From Serratia proteamaculans (GTDB lineage Bacteria > Pseudomonadota > Gammaproteobacteria > Enterobacterales > Enterobacteriaceae): a stretch of DNA of 64,000 nt. The stretch's first letter is position 1; each line of letters begins with the position of its first letter. This document shows positions 1 to 8,337 of the stretch, in pieces. The position numbers and the translations under genes were made by a program. Below the pieces are notes generated by a model. That model was not told the origin of the DNA. It saw only the letters and a program-made list of their open reading frames with translations, and did no database searches. Location: NCBI RefSeq assembly GCF_008830365.1, contig NZ_WBKI01000001.1, positions 62,001 through 126,000 of the forward strand. Direction: 5' to 3'.

Positions 1-66
1 AGCAACGCGCTGGTATTTGAAGCCGCGGGCAGTAACGATCCTCAGCCGAAGAAGGCCAATAAATGA
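1..66 (+). CDS. pqiB: PqiB, C-terminal end (partial)
   Basis: Only the last 21 codons of an open frame that enters from the left edge are present, ending at TGA 64-66. The stop overlaps the ATG of the next gene (positions 63-65), a typical translational coupling. The next gene is a PqiC lipoprotein, and in E. coli the order is pqiA-pqiB-pqiC, so this tail is assigned to PqiB, the periplasm-spanning MCE-domain protein of the intermembrane lipid transport system. The lysine-rich end is not diagnostic; the call rests on position. Confidence 0.75.
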   Translation, partial: SNALVFEAAGSNDPQPKKANK

Positions 67-620
67 TGAAATGGATTCCGGTAGCCCTGGCGCTGTTACT
101 CAGCGCCTGTAGCAGCACCCCACAGAAGACCTACTATCAACTGCCGGCGTTGGGCACGCCGGCGCAGGTCAGCGGCAGCACGACGTCGCGCCAGCTTTGG
201 CTGGAGCACGTTAGCGTGGCGGATTACCTGGCGCAAAGCGGTGTGGTTTATCAGACCAATGACGTGCAGTACGTTATTGCCCAGAACAACCTGTGGGCCA
301 GCCCGCTGGATCAACAGTTGCAGCAGACGCTGGTCACCAACCTGAGCAGCGCACTGCCGGGTTGGGTGGTGTCCTCGCAACCGATGAGCAGCGAGCAGGA
401 TGTACTGAACGTCACCATCAGCGGTTTCCATGGCCGCTTTGACGGCAAGGCGATCATTCGCGGCGAGTGGGTGCTGAACCATCAGGGCAATCTGACCAAA
501 CGGCCGTTCAGCCTGGAGCTTAAGCAGGGTGAAGACGGCTACGATGCCTTGGTGCGGACGTTGGCTCAGGGCTGGCAACAAGAAGCCCAGGATATTGCTG
601 CGCAAGCCGGTCGTTTTTAG
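63..620 (+). CDS. pqiC: PqiC (YmbA) outer-membrane lipoprotein of the Pqi lipid-transport system
   Basis: A 185-residue protein with a short lipoprotein signal peptide; the lipobox is L-S-A-C with the acylated cysteine at residue 16. The rest matches the ABC-type transport auxiliary component family (YmbA/PqiC), which has no catalytic site. PqiC is thought to anchor PqiB, the MCE needle, to the outer membrane. The gene overlaps the pqiB stop, so it is the distal gene of the operon, and a strong hairpin follows. A second ATG directly after the first could equally be the start; the difference is one residue. Confidence 0.9.
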   Translation: MMKWIPVALALLLSACSSTPQKTYYQLPALGTPAQVSGSTTSRQLWLEHVSVADYLAQSGVVYQTNDVQYVIAQNNLWASPLDQQLQQTLVTNLSSALPGWVVSSQPMSSEQDVLNVTISGFHGRFDGKAIIRGEWVLNHQGNLTKRPFSLELKQGEDGYDALVRTLAQGWQQEAQDIAAQAGRF

Positions 621-644
621 AAATAATTTGTATTAAATCGGTCT

Positions 645-694
645 AACCCCTTGCGGCGAGGAATATTGGGATTTCTCGTTGCAAGGGGTTTTTA
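645..694 (+). terminator. Rho-independent terminator of the pqi operon
   Basis: A perfect 10-bp stem (AACCCCTTGC at 645-654 with GCAAGGGGTT at 681-690) is followed by TTTATTTTAT. The 26-nt loop contains a secondary CGAG/CTCG pairing. It lies 25 bp after the pqiC stop. Confidence 0.85.
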
Positions 695-891
695 TTTTAT
701 TTCAATAAGTTAGCTTCTTTCCTATCTATCAGCCACTTAGCAAATTCTGCGTGCGTAGCTCACAAATATGACATTGGCGTGAATTTTGCGCATTGATCTT
801 CGCTCCATTTAGCGCTATTGCTTAAACGTGGCTGCACAAAAAGCAGCCATTGTTTTCTTTCCAACTGACCAAAAAGTGAGGGAAACGAGGC

Positions 892-1062
892 ATGAAGAGA
901 CAGAAACGCGATCGCCTGGAAAGGGCGCACTCGAAAGGTTATCAGGCAGGTATTTTAGGACATCCGAAGGATTATTGTCCCTATAAAACGACTGTGGAAA
1001 GCCGGTCTCAATGGCTGGGAGGTTGGCGAGAAGCCATGGAAGACAGGGCTGTGACCGCTTAA
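892..1062 (+). CDS. rmf: Ribosome modulation factor (RMF)
   Basis: A 56-residue, highly basic protein starting MKRQKRDRLERAHSKGYQAG, one residue longer than the usual 55-residue enterobacterial RMF. RMF binds 30S subunits in stationary phase and drives 70S dimerisation into inactive 100S ribosomes. The start ATG at 892 is preceded by GGGAAACGAGG. It sits between pqiC and the fabA region as in E. coli. It is expected to be under growth-phase/ppGpp control, although no specific site was identified. A terminator hairpin follows at 1090. Confidence 0.96.
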   Translation: MKRQKRDRLERAHSKGYQAGILGHPKDYCPYKTTVESRSQWLGGWREAMEDRAVTA

Positions 1063-1089
1063 GCGGCTCCCTGTCAAAAAAAGGAATAA

Positions 1090-1113
1090 CCTCCGCCCAG
1101 CGCGGAGGTTTTT
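1090..1113 (+). terminator. Terminator after rmf
   Basis: A 7-bp GC stem CCTCCGC (1090-1096) / GCGGAGG (1102-1108) with a 5-nt loop and a TTTTTG tail. On the opposite strand an A/T-rich tract follows the same hairpin, so it may also stop the converging synthase gene that ends at 1130. Confidence 0.85.
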
Positions 1114-1129
1114 GTTTAAGGCTGTACGA

Positions 1130-2404
1130 CTACCCCTGCCAGCGTTTCAGCAAAATACTCGCATTGACACCGCCAAAACCAAAACCGTTCGACAGTGCGT
1201 AGCTTATGGCCATGGGTTCCGCTTTATTCGCGACCAGGTGCAGCCCCTCTGCTGCCGGATCCGGACTTTCCAAATTCAGCGTGGCGGGTGCAATCTGGTC
1301 ACGCAGCGCCAGTGCGGTAAAGATGGTTTCCAGCCCGCCGGCGGCACCCAGTAAATGGCCGGTCGCTGATTTGGTTGAGGTAACCGCTACGCTGCCGCTC
1401 GTGCCGAACAGATGCTTAATGGCGTTAATTTCGCCCAAATCCCCTACCGGTGTGGATGTCGCATGCGCGTTCAGGTGTTGAACCTGCTCCGGTGCTACGC
1501 CAGCCTGTTTGAGGGCAATTTTCATGGCACGGTAGGCACCGTCACCATCCTCGGCACCAGAGGTCATATGGTAGGCATCTGCGCTGGTGCCATAACCGAC
1601 AATTTCAGCCAGCGGTGTTGCCCCACGGGCCAGCGCATGCTCCAGTGTCTCAATCACCAGCATGCCGGCACCTTCACCCATAACAAACCCGTTGCGTGCA
1701 CTGTCAAAAGGCCGTGAGGCTGTTGCGGCGGCGTCTGCAGGCGTTGTGGACATGGCACGCGCCGCTGCAAAACCCCCAAGGCTGACGGTGTCGATAGCCG
1801 CTTCCGTACCGCCACACAGCGCGATATCCGCTTCATCGTTACGAATCATACGTACGGCATCGCCGATGGCTTGTACGCCTGCGGCACAGGCCGTCACGGG
1901 GGCACCAATAGGGCCCTTGAACTGATGTTTAATCGATACATGACCGGCGGCCAGATTAACCAGGAACGAAGGGATGGTGAAAGGTGACAGGCGTTTGGCA
2001 CCGCGGCTGTCGGTGGTGCGTACCGCATGGGCGATAGCCGGGAAGCCGCCAATGCCGGAAGCGATCACGGTTGCGGTGCGTTCCTGCTTGTCTTCAGTGT
2101 CTGCTACCCAACCTGCCTGGCGGATAGCCTCATCGGCCGCTGCCATGGCGAGCAGGATAAAGCGGTCCATTTTCTTCTGGTCTTTGGGTGCAACCGAAAG
2201 GTCGGGGTCGAAGCCCGCCTCGGGATCCTGTTCCAAAGTGGGCACCTGACCACCGATTTTCACCTGCAGGTCTGCGACGATCTCTTCTGGCAGCGGACGA
2301 ATGCCGGACTGGCCGTTCAGCAGACGCTGCCAGATAGCCTCTACGCCGCATCCCAGTGGCGAAATGGCGCCCATGCCGGTAATGACTATACGACGAGTGT
2401 TCAT
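1130..2404 (-). CDS. Beta-ketoacyl-ACP synthase II-like enzyme (FabF family)
   Basis: A 424-residue thiolase-fold condensing enzyme. The Cys-His-His triad is intact: C173 in VTACAAGVQ, H314 in NAHATSTPVGD and H350 in KSATGHLLGAAGG. Family members condense acyl-ACP with malonyl-ACP. The length suits KAS II, but the usual fabF lies with fabD/fabG/acpP, so this looks like an additional paralogue. ATG 2402-2404 overlaps the stop of the HxlR-type gene, so the two form one operon; AAGGAG precedes the start. Neither gene occurs at this point in E. coli. A role in fatty acid remodelling or a dedicated acyl product is possible; the substrate is unknown. Confidence 0.9.
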   Translation of the reverse strand: MNTRRIVITGMGAISPLGCGVEAIWQRLLNGQSGIRPLPEEIVADLQVKIGGQVPTLEQDPEAGFDPDLSVAPKDQKKMDRFILLAMAAADEAIRQAGWVADTEDKQERTATVIASGIGGFPAIAHAVRTTDSRGAKRLSPFTIPSFLVNLAAGHVSIKHQFKGPIGAPVTACAAGVQAIGDAVRMIRNDEADIALCGGTEAAIDTVSLGGFAAARAMSTTPADAAATASRPFDSARNGFVMGEGAGMLVIETLEHALARGATPLAEIVGYGTSADAYHMTSGAEDGDGAYRAMKIALKQAGVAPEQVQHLNAHATSTPVGDLGEINAIKHLFGTSGSVAVTSTKSATGHLLGAAGGLETIFTALALRDQIAPATLNLESPDPAAEGLHLVANKAEPMAISYALSNGFGFGGVNASILLKRWQG

Positions 2405-2928
2405 AGTGACTCCTTGGATGATTCAGGGGGAAATGCAGAAAGGTTCTGCAGCATCAGGGCCGCGCGCTGGCGCATGCCGTCGGTCGCTGCCGGCCCTGGG
2501 GCTAAAGTAATATTATGCAGCGCAATGGGCTGCTGGGTAATGCTGTCGATCAGTTGCACGCGTATGGGTTGCCCGGTACGACGATCGACCAGTTCGGCAC
2601 TGATGCCATCATCGGCCAGGTGGGTATTCCCCCAGTGAAACAGGGCTGCAAGCACCGGGAAAAAATCTTTGCCACGCTCAGTGAGCAAGTACTGGTAGCG
2701 TACCGGTCGTGTTTGATAGCGTTGTTTATGCAGTATGCCGCTTTCTACCAGATACTTCAGGCGACGGGTCAATATGGTGGGCGAAAGTCCAAGGCTCTGC
2801 TGGAACTCATCAAACCGGGACAAACCATGAAACGCATCGCGAAGTATCAGGATGCTCCACCATTCCCCGACGCGGTCCAGTGAGCGAGCTACCGGGCATG
2901 GCATGTTATCAAAACGAGTTTTTTTCAT
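2401..2928 (-). CDS. HxlR-family winged-helix transcriptional regulator
   Basis: A 175-residue protein. Residues about 10-100 carry the HxlR/MarR-like winged helix, with the hallmark N-terminal cysteine in NMPCPVARSLDRVGEWW and the LSPTILTRRLKYLVESGIL recognition region. A C-terminal extension of about 75 residues is of unknown function. HxlR proteins bind palindromic operators as dimers and often sense electrophiles or redox state through that cysteine. The start has an excellent AGGAGGT ribosome site. The gene leads an operon with the downstream FabF-like synthase and has a palindrome just upstream, so autoregulation is likely. The inducer is unknown. Confidence 0.87.
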   Translation of the reverse strand: MKKTRFDNMPCPVARSLDRVGEWWSILILRDAFHGLSRFDEFQQSLGLSPTILTRRLKYLVESGILHKQRYQTRPVRYQYLLTERGKDFFPVLAALFHWGNTHLADDGISAELVDRRTGQPIRVQLIDSITQQPIALHNITLAPGPAATDGMRQRAALMLQNLSAFPPESSKESL

Positions 2929-2944
2929 GGCATACCTCCTGGTT

Positions 2945-2961
2945 ACTACAATTATTGTAGT
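2945..2961. promoter_or_regulatory. Palindromic operator candidate for the HxlR regulator
   Basis: ACTACAAT-T-ATTGTAGT is a perfect 8-bp inverted repeat around one central base, about 17 bp upstream of the regulator's ATG. Size and symmetry suit an HxlR/MarR-type dimer, and the position suits repression of its own operon. Assignment is by position and symmetry only. Confidence 0.6.
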
Positions 2962-3014
2962 TACTGTTTAGCCGCTATGGACGCAACGATTAAAAGATAA
3001 CTAAGGGAAATAAA

Positions 3015-3035
3015 CGGCGACCCGGAAGGCCGCCG
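3015..3035 (-). terminator. Probable terminator of fabA
   Basis: On the minus strand a GC hairpin (CGGCGGCC paired with GGTCGCCG, one mismatch) begins 10 bp after the fabA stop and is followed by TTTATTT. It is moderately convincing. Confidence 0.5.
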
Positions 3036-3044
3036 TGATTGCGG

Positions 3045-3563
3045 TTAGAACGCCGCAGTGTCCTTGAACAGGCCCACTTTCAGATCGCTGGCGGTGTAAA
3101 TGACCTGACCATCGACCAGGACTTCACCATCAGCCACACCCATAATCAGTTTACGGATGATCACACGCTTGAAGTTAATGCGGTAGGTGACTTTTTTCGC
3201 GGTAGGCAGAACCTGGCCGGTAAATTTAACTTCACCCACGCCCAGCGCACGACCTTTACCTTCGCCACCCAGCCAGCCGAGGTAGAAACCTACCAACTGC
3301 CACATCGCATCCAGGCCCAGGCAGCCCGGCATCACTGGATCGCCGATAAAGTGGCAACCAAAGAACCATAGGTCCGGATTGATATCCAGTTCCGCTTCCA
3401 CATAACCCTTGTTGTGGGTACCACCGTCTTCGGTCATTTTGACCACGCGGTCCATCATCAACATGTTACCTGCCGGCAACGGCGGGCCACCGGCGCCAAA
3501 CAGTTCGCCACGGCCGGATGCTTCGAGGTCTTCTTTCGTATAGGAGTCGCGTTTTTCTACCAT
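3045..3563 (-). CDS. fabA: 3-hydroxydecanoyl-ACP dehydratase/isomerase FabA
   Basis: A 172-residue protein nearly identical to E. coli FabA in sequence and length. It dehydrates 3-hydroxyacyl-ACP and isomerises trans-2- to cis-3-decenoyl-ACP, the branch point of anaerobic unsaturated fatty acid synthesis. The catalytic His and Asp lie in [18 protein letters not shown]. It is cytosolic, a homodimer with a hot-dog fold. The upstream region carries recognisable FabR and FadR operators, so regulation by both is expected. The start ATG is preceded by a leader like that of E. coli fabA. Confidence 0.97.
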   Translation of the reverse strand: MVEKRDSYTKEDLEASGRGELFGAGGPPLPAGNMLMMDRVVKMTEDGGTHNKGYVEAELDINPDLWFFGCHFIGDPVMPGCLGLDAMWQLVGFYLGWLGGEGKGRALGVGEVKFTGQVLPTAKKVTYRINFKRVIIRKLIMGVADGEVLVDGQVIYTASDLKVGLFKDTAAF

Positions 3564-3601
3564 GTTCTCAGTAAACCTTATTTTATTGAAGGGCGCATCT
3601 T

Positions 3602-3619
3602 AGCTTACACGTGTACGCT
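3602..3619 (-). promoter_or_regulatory. FabR operator upstream of fabA
   Basis: The minus strand reads AGCGTACACGTGTAAGCT, a palindrome that closely follows the E. coli fabA promoter, where FabR binds. FabR represses unsaturated fatty acid synthesis in response to unsaturated acyl chains. It lies about 40 bp upstream of the fabA start. Confidence 0.75.
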
Positions 3620-3635
3620 GAACAAGTCCGATCAG
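3619..3635 (-). promoter_or_regulatory. FadR operator upstream of fabA
   Basis: The minus strand reads CTGATCGGACTTGTTCA, which as I recall it is the FadR activation site of E. coli fabA, abutting the FabR site in the same arrangement. FadR activates fabA when long-chain acyl-CoA is absent. Confidence 0.75.
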
Positions 3636-3646
3636 CCGTGGCTGAA

Positions 3647-5404
3647 TCAGTTGAGCCAACGAAGTGGCCACGGCCAGCGCCGGCGTTCCTGCGGATTCAC
3701 CAGTGCAATCCGTTCCTGAATGGCAGCTAACAAGTTCGGCTGCTGTTCATCAGAGTAGGGATAACCGGTGAGTAATGGCAAAGCCTCTGCGGCGCTGTTG
3801 ACGGCCCACAGGTGGAATTGCCCCTCGCGCACCGCATCGACCACGTCCTGGCGCAGACACAGGTGGCGCACGTTGGTGGCGGGCAGAATGATGCCCTGTT
3901 TACCCGTCAAACCGCGACGTTGGCAAACTTCAAAAAAGCCTTCGATCTTCTCGTTGACGCCACCAATCGGCTGTACATTACCGAATTGGTCAACGGAGCC
4001 GGTTACCGCAATCTGCTGAGTGATCGGCTGCAGCGACAGTGCGCTGATGAGTGCACAGAGCTCAGCCAATGAGGCGCTGTCACCGTCCACTTCGCCATAA
4101 GATTGTTCAAATACGATGGAAGCGGAGAAGGGCAGCGGTTGGTCCAGTTCCAGTTCGGAAATCAGGAACGCCTGCATAATCATCATGCCTTTGGCATGCA
4201 GATTACCGCCAAGCTCGGCCTTGCGTTCAACGTCGGTGAATTCACCATCGCCAAGATGCACGACACAGCTGATACGGGAGGGTTCGCCGAAGCTGCGCGG
4301 ATGGCCAGGGTATTCCAACACAGACAGGCCGTTGATCTGACCGACGACTTCGCCTTCGGTTTCAATCAGGATTTGGCCCAGTTCAATCTCATCCTGCATC
4401 CGTTCGGCAAGGTAGCTTTCACGCCATTCGCGAGCATTTAGTGCCGCTTCAAACGCTTTGGCGGTGATGCTTTCTTCTTCGACATACAGCGCAGCTTCAG
4501 AAAGTTGCTGGCCGAGCCAGAGTGGGGACAACGGCAGGTTGCCCTGATCACCACTGTGACGGACCGCCTGGATCATTAACGGGTACCAGGCATCGGCTGC
4601 CAATGGCGGCAGTTGCTTCTCATCAATAAGAGTATTGACGTAGCCACACCACTGCACCATGTCATCGATTTCGGTGAGTTGCAGATCTTCTTCGTATTCG
4701 CCGTAGACCGCCTGTTCACACAGTTCCGGCTCAATATCATGGAAATCGGCAAGACCGTGACGATCGCCCACCACGATCAGTCGCAACTCCAGCGGCATGG
4801 CTGGAATAGTGATCGGCAGAGGACGTGTTTCATCCGGGGAAACCCAGTGGAACTGACGTTGGGTAATCATCTGCTTCAGGCGCAGCCACAGCAGCGGCTG
4901 AGCCAGCAGAGAACGTGCAGACAGGATCAGTACGCCTCCGTTAGCCTGATGTACCAGACCGGGCTGCAGGTTGATCTCATCATTGTGGATCCGGACGCAG
5001 CCAAACAGCTGTTCTGGCTCAACCCACTCTTGAAACACACAGGCACCACCGGCGGCAAAGGGTTCATCACCCAGGCTGGCGGGTTCTACGCTGACCTTGC
5101 TGCCCTGGATCACATAATGACTGCCCTTGAACGCGGTATTCTGCGGCTGCAGTTGTTCAACTGCATGGGCGATCAGCGCCAGATACTCACGCGTTTCCTG
5201 CGCTTTCAATAACATGAAACGCGGTGGTGACTGTGGATGGCAAAACAGCGTCAGTGCGTTTTCCAGCCGAGGCTGAATAGAGGCAAAGGACACGGGTGCC
5301 AACTGCGCGGCGGTATCAAATATCGCTTGATAAGGCGTAACGTCCGGCAACAGTGATTGCCATTCAAGTCGGTTATTGGTCAAAGTGTTAGATGCAATCG
5401 TCAA
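3647..5404 (-). CDS. lonH: Lon-like protease homologue LonH (YcbZ)
   Basis: A 585-residue protein matching E. coli YcbZ/LonH along its length, including LVHQANGG and the C-terminal PWPLRWLN. The C-terminal third is a Lon S16 peptidase domain: the catalytic Ser lies in EVDGDSASLAELCALI and the Lys in GGVNEKIEGFFE. The N-terminal part is a degenerate AAA region without a clear Walker A. The reading frame begins at TTG; the homologue also starts M-T-I, and there is no ATG until about residue 63, so TTG is the likely start, although no good ribosome site is visible. It sits between matP and fabA as in E. coli. Confidence 0.92.
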   Translation of the reverse strand: MTIASNTLTNNRLEWQSLLPDVTPYQAIFDTAAQLAPVSFASIQPRLENALTLFCHPQSPPRFMLLKAQETREYLALIAHAVEQLQPQNTAFKGSHYVIQGSKVSVEPASLGDEPFAAGGACVFQEWVEPEQLFGCVRIHNDEINLQPGLVHQANGGVLILSARSLLAQPLLWLRLKQMITQRQFHWVSPDETRPLPITIPAMPLELRLIVVGDRHGLADFHDIEPELCEQAVYGEYEEDLQLTEIDDMVQWCGYVNTLIDEKQLPPLAADAWYPLMIQAVRHSGDQGNLPLSPLWLGQQLSEAALYVEEESITAKAFEAALNAREWRESYLAERMQDEIELGQILIETEGEVVGQINGLSVLEYPGHPRSFGEPSRISCVVHLGDGEFTDVERKAELGGNLHAKGMMIMQAFLISELELDQPLPFSASIVFEQSYGEVDGDSASLAELCALISALSLQPITQQIAVTGSVDQFGNVQPIGGVNEKIEGFFEVCQRRGLTGKQGIILPATNVRHLCLRQDVVDAVREGQFHLWAVNSAAEALPLLTGYPYSDEQQPNLLAAIQERIALVNPQERRRWPWPLRWLN

Positions 5405-5592
5405 AAAGGGAAAGGGCGATTATACAAGAATAACGGCAGCTTGATAGATGCAGAGTAACAGTTGATGTCAGGGAGTTTGACATCGCGCGATGACTGTGCA
5501 AAAAACAGTCTAAAACGGGGTGTAATTGGCGGGGAAATTCGGCGTAAAGCTGTTATGCTTAATAAAGTTACGCGGTCACTGAAGAGCTCACG

Positions 5593-6051
5593 ATGAAATA
5601 TCAGCAACTGGAAAATCTGGAGAGCGGTTGGAAATGGAAGTACCTGGTGAAAAAGCACCGGGAAGGGGAAGCTATTACCCGCCACATTGAAAACAGCGTC
5701 GCTCAGGAAGCCATTGACGAGCTGCTGAAGCTGGAAAATGAGCCGGTAAAAGTGCTGACGTGGATAAGCCATCATATGAATCCGGAACTGGATAACCGGA
5801 TGAAGCAAACTATCCGCGCACGGCGTAAACGTCATTTTAACGCAGAACACCAACATACGCGTAAAAAATCTATCGATCTGGAGTTTCTGGTTTGGCAGCG
5901 GTTGGCTGCGCTTGCCCGTCGTCGTGGGGTGACGCTGTCAGAAACCGTGGTGCAGTTGATCGAAGACGCAGAACGTAAAGAGAAGTACGACAGCCAGATG
6001 TCGTCACTCAAGCAGGATTTAAAAGCCATTCTCGGTAAAGACAAAGAGTAA
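5593..6051 (+). CDS. matP: Macrodomain Ter protein MatP
   Basis: A 152-residue DNA-binding protein starting [22 protein letters not shown], very close to the 150-residue E. coli MatP. It contains the four-helix region, the ribbon-helix-helix ([37 protein letters not shown]) and a C-terminal coiled coil. MatP binds matS sites in the Ter macrodomain and links the terminus to ZapB at the divisome. It is divergent from lonH and convergent with ompA; a shared terminator follows. Confidence 0.97.
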   Translation: MKYQQLENLESGWKWKYLVKKHREGEAITRHIENSVAQEAIDELLKLENEPVKVLTWISHHMNPELDNRMKQTIRARRKRHFNAEHQHTRKKSIDLEFLVWQRLAALARRRGVTLSETVVQLIEDAERKEKYDSQMSSLKQDLKAILGKDKE

Positions 6052-6128
6052 ACCTACCCGCCAGCTCCGACTGTGTAAGGGGCTCTTTGTTGCTAATGCC
6101 AACGTCATTTAATTTGGCCGAAAAAAAA

Positions 6129-6150
6129 CCCCGCATTGCGGGGTTTTTTA
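6129..6150. terminator. Bidirectional terminator between matP and ompA
   Basis: CCCCGC-ATT-GCGGGG (6129-6143), flanked by eight A on the left and six T on the right, works in both directions for the convergent matP and ompA genes. Confidence 0.92.
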
Positions 6151-6164
6151 TTAAGAGTGGTAGC

Positions 6165-7241
6165 TTAGCCTTGTGGCTGAGTTACAACGTCTTTGATACC
6201 TTTAACTTCGATCTCTACGCGACGATCTGGTGCCAGGCAATCGATCTGTGCTTTGGTAGCACGGCCAGCTTTGTAGCCACAGGTGTTACCAGTGACTGAA
6301 TCAGCTTCGCCCATACCACGTGCAGAGATTTTGTCTGAAGGAATACCTTTAGATACCAGGTAATCAACAACGCTTTGAGCGCGTTTTTCAGACAGTTTCT
6401 GGTTGTACTGGTCAGAACCAACGGCGTCGGTGTAACCCAGAACTACAACAGAACCATCTTTAGGATCCATGGAGCTCAGCTGAGTGTACAGCTGGTCCAG
6501 AGCCTGTTGGCCTTCTGTTTTCAGAGTAGATTTGTTGAAGTTGAACAGCACGTCAGACTTCAGAGTGAAACGCTTGGTTTCAACAACTGGAGCCGGAGCT
6601 GGTGCTGGTGCTGGTGCAACAACATCATCCTGACCGAAACGGTAAGAAACACCCAAGCTCAGCATGGTGTTGTCTGGACGTGCGCCGACAGTACCTGCAT
6701 CACCGATGTTGCTAACGAATTGGTAGTCCAGGCGAGTAGCCCAGTTTTTGGTCAGTGCGTATTCAACACCAACTGCTGCCAAAGGAGAAACGCCGGTGTC
6801 GTGGTCGCTCAGACGAGTGCCATTACCGTAGTTAGCTTTGGAGTCAGCACGCCATACCATGCCGCCCAGACGAGTGTAGATGTCCAGATCGTCCATGATT
6901 GGGTAGCTCAGTTTAGCAGCCAGTTGAACGCCCTGCGCTTTGAAAGCACCGTTGTTCACGCTGCCTTTGTAAGGCATACGGCCAAGCCAGTCATAGCCCA
7001 GCTCGAAGCCCAGGTATTGGTTCGCCTGGTAACCCAGGAACGCGCCAGCACCCAGTTGATCTTTATGGGTCGGACCATTGCCGATACCATTCTGGTAACC
7101 GTTGCCGTAGAAACCAGTGTCATGATACTGGGACCAGCCCAGTTTAGCACCAGTGTACCAGGTATTATCTTTTGGGGCGGCTTGCGCTACTGTTGCGAAA
7201 CCTGCCAGTGCCACTGCTAATGCGATAGCTGTCTTTTTCAT
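6165..7241 (-). CDS. ompA: Outer membrane protein A
   Basis: A 358-residue porin-like protein. The chosen ATG gives the classical signal peptide [21 protein letters not shown]; upstream in-frame codons give no signal sequence. The N-terminal 8-strand beta-barrel is followed by an Ala-Pro hinge ([10 protein letters not shown]) and a C-terminal OmpA-like peptidoglycan-binding domain, with the diaminopimelate-binding Asp in [12 protein letters not shown] and Arg in KLSEKRAQ. Two cysteines (NTCGYK, IDCLAP) probably form the periplasmic disulfide. It is monocistronic, with a long leader and a strong terminator. It acts in envelope integrity, adhesion and phage reception. Confidence 0.98.
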   Translation of the reverse strand: MKKTAIALAVALAGFATVAQAAPKDNTWYTGAKLGWSQYHDTGFYGNGYQNGIGNGPTHKDQLGAGAFLGYQANQYLGFELGYDWLGRMPYKGSVNNGAFKAQGVQLAAKLSYPIMDDLDIYTRLGGMVWRADSKANYGNGTRLSDHDTGVSPLAAVGVEYALTKNWATRLDYQFVSNIGDAGTVGARPDNTMLSLGVSYRFGQDDVVAPAPAPAPAPVVETKRFTLKSDVLFNFNKSTLKTEGQQALDQLYTQLSSMDPKDGSVVVLGYTDAVGSDQYNQKLSEKRAQSVVDYLVSKGIPSDKISARGMGEADSVTGNTCGYKAGRATKAQIDCLAPDRRVEIEVKGIKDVVTQPQG

Positions 7242-7598
7242 TTTGCGCCTCGTTATCATCCAAATAGGCAATGAGCTTTAAAGCTGTTTAAGCCCTTGGT
7301 TAAATTCCTTCGCCAAGGTTTGAGCCCTCGTTTGTTACTCGGCCAGTTTATCTGGCGTTATAGAGCAACCTTGGCGATGTAAAGTCTACAACGTGGCGCG
7401 AAAGTTACAAGTGTGATGTGATAAAGCTCTAAAAAAAAACGCAGAAACATACATATTTACTAACATTAACCGGCAAAAAAGCGAGCATTTTAACCTTGGT
7501 TTTAGGTCGCGGAACCGCAGCCGCACTCGCTTTGTCCCTGATCCCATAAAGGTTCCCTTGCAGGGAGATGAAAATGATGGGAAAAATCCTAAATTTAC
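7242..7598 (-). other. Gene-free interval: ompA promoter and leader, sulA 3' flank
   Basis: No credible coding region is seen in these 357 bp. The part next to ompA should hold its long structured 5' leader and promoter. An A-rich stretch lies around 7430. I could not place the -35/-10 elements with confidence. Confidence 0.5.
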
Positions 7599-8105
7599 TT
7601 AATGATACAAAGAAGAGTGAATTTTTAGGGTGGAACAGTGTCCGTGAATCGGGTTTATGTCACGTTGAGGACGCATTATGAACCCATAAGCGTTACCTAA
7701 TTCTGCCGCACGCCTTAATTTTAGACGATCTTCTTCTGTAAGATCGGGCAGCCATCCAAGAACTACACTGTAGTTACCTGTCAGCAGCGCTTTTTCCATC
7801 GCTTCAACCGTGTCCAACGGATGAATTTGACTCAGTTGCACCACTTTCCCCACCGGCAAACCGGATTGCTGTAGCCACAACTTACTCAGTTTTTGCTGTG
7901 GGGTCAGCCATAACAACCAGCGTGACTGCATACCCAACTGCTGCAACAGTGGCAGCAATAGTTGCGCCACTGCGGGCTGATGCTCGTTGTAAACAAGTTC
8001 ACTGATAAGGCCATTCTCTTTGCCGGCATCCGTGCTTTCTGCAGCATTATTTACCGCAAAAGAGCTGTGGCTGAAATTGGTTTTGTAGAGTGATTGAGTA
8101 CGCAT
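7599..8105 (-). CDS. sulA: SOS cell-division inhibitor SulA
   Basis: A 168-residue SulA that sequesters FtsZ monomers and blocks septation during the SOS response, until Lon degrades it through the C-terminal histidine region (protein ends IHSSLYH, the Lon-recognition tail). The ATG at 8105 was chosen over an in-frame start 24 bp upstream because the LexA box (8127-8146) lies immediately upstream and would otherwise overlap the coding sequence. The order ompA-sulA-tfoX is as in E. coli. Confidence 0.96.
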   Translation of the reverse strand: MRTQSLYKTNFSHSSFAVNNAAESTDAGKENGLISELVYNEHQPAVAQLLLPLLQQLGMQSRWLLWLTPQQKLSKLWLQQSGLPVGKVVQLSQIHPLDTVEAMEKALLTGNYSVVLGWLPDLTEEDRLKLRRAAELGNAYGFIMRPQRDINPIHGHCSTLKIHSSLYH

Positions 8106-8126
8106 AAAGTATCCCGCCCGTAGTGT

Positions 8127-8146
8127 CACTGTATGTTTATACAGTA
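8127..8146 (-). promoter_or_regulatory. LexA box of sulA
   Basis: CACTGTATGTTTATACAGTA matches the CTGT-N8-ACAG core perfectly with good flanks. It is placed 22 bp upstream of the sulA start, as expected for direct LexA repression. Confidence 0.93.
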
Positions 8147-8337
8147 CATCCTGTTGTGATTAAGATCAACCCAAATCTTCGTGGTACCTCGCATAATTGC
8201 GATCATTTTTTATACGGCTGGCTTTTGTGATTGGCATGACTGCGGATAGTGCGTATTTTTCTAATTACTTGTTCACGTTACCTTTATTTCATTGATGCGA
8301 GGAATAATAGAAGGGTAACCTACACCAGGAGAACGCT

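Noticed and set aside
96-605. Long open frame on the minus strand opposite pqiC
   Set aside because: It is the antisense shadow of a clear lipoprotein gene; no family pattern or ribosome site.
5401-5856. 151-codon minus-strand frame overlapping the start of matP
   Set aside because: Overlaps matP, which is almost identical to its E. coli homologue; no independent support.
6375-7220. 281-codon plus-strand frame opposite ompA
   Set aside because: Antisense of OmpA, with no start context and no family pattern.
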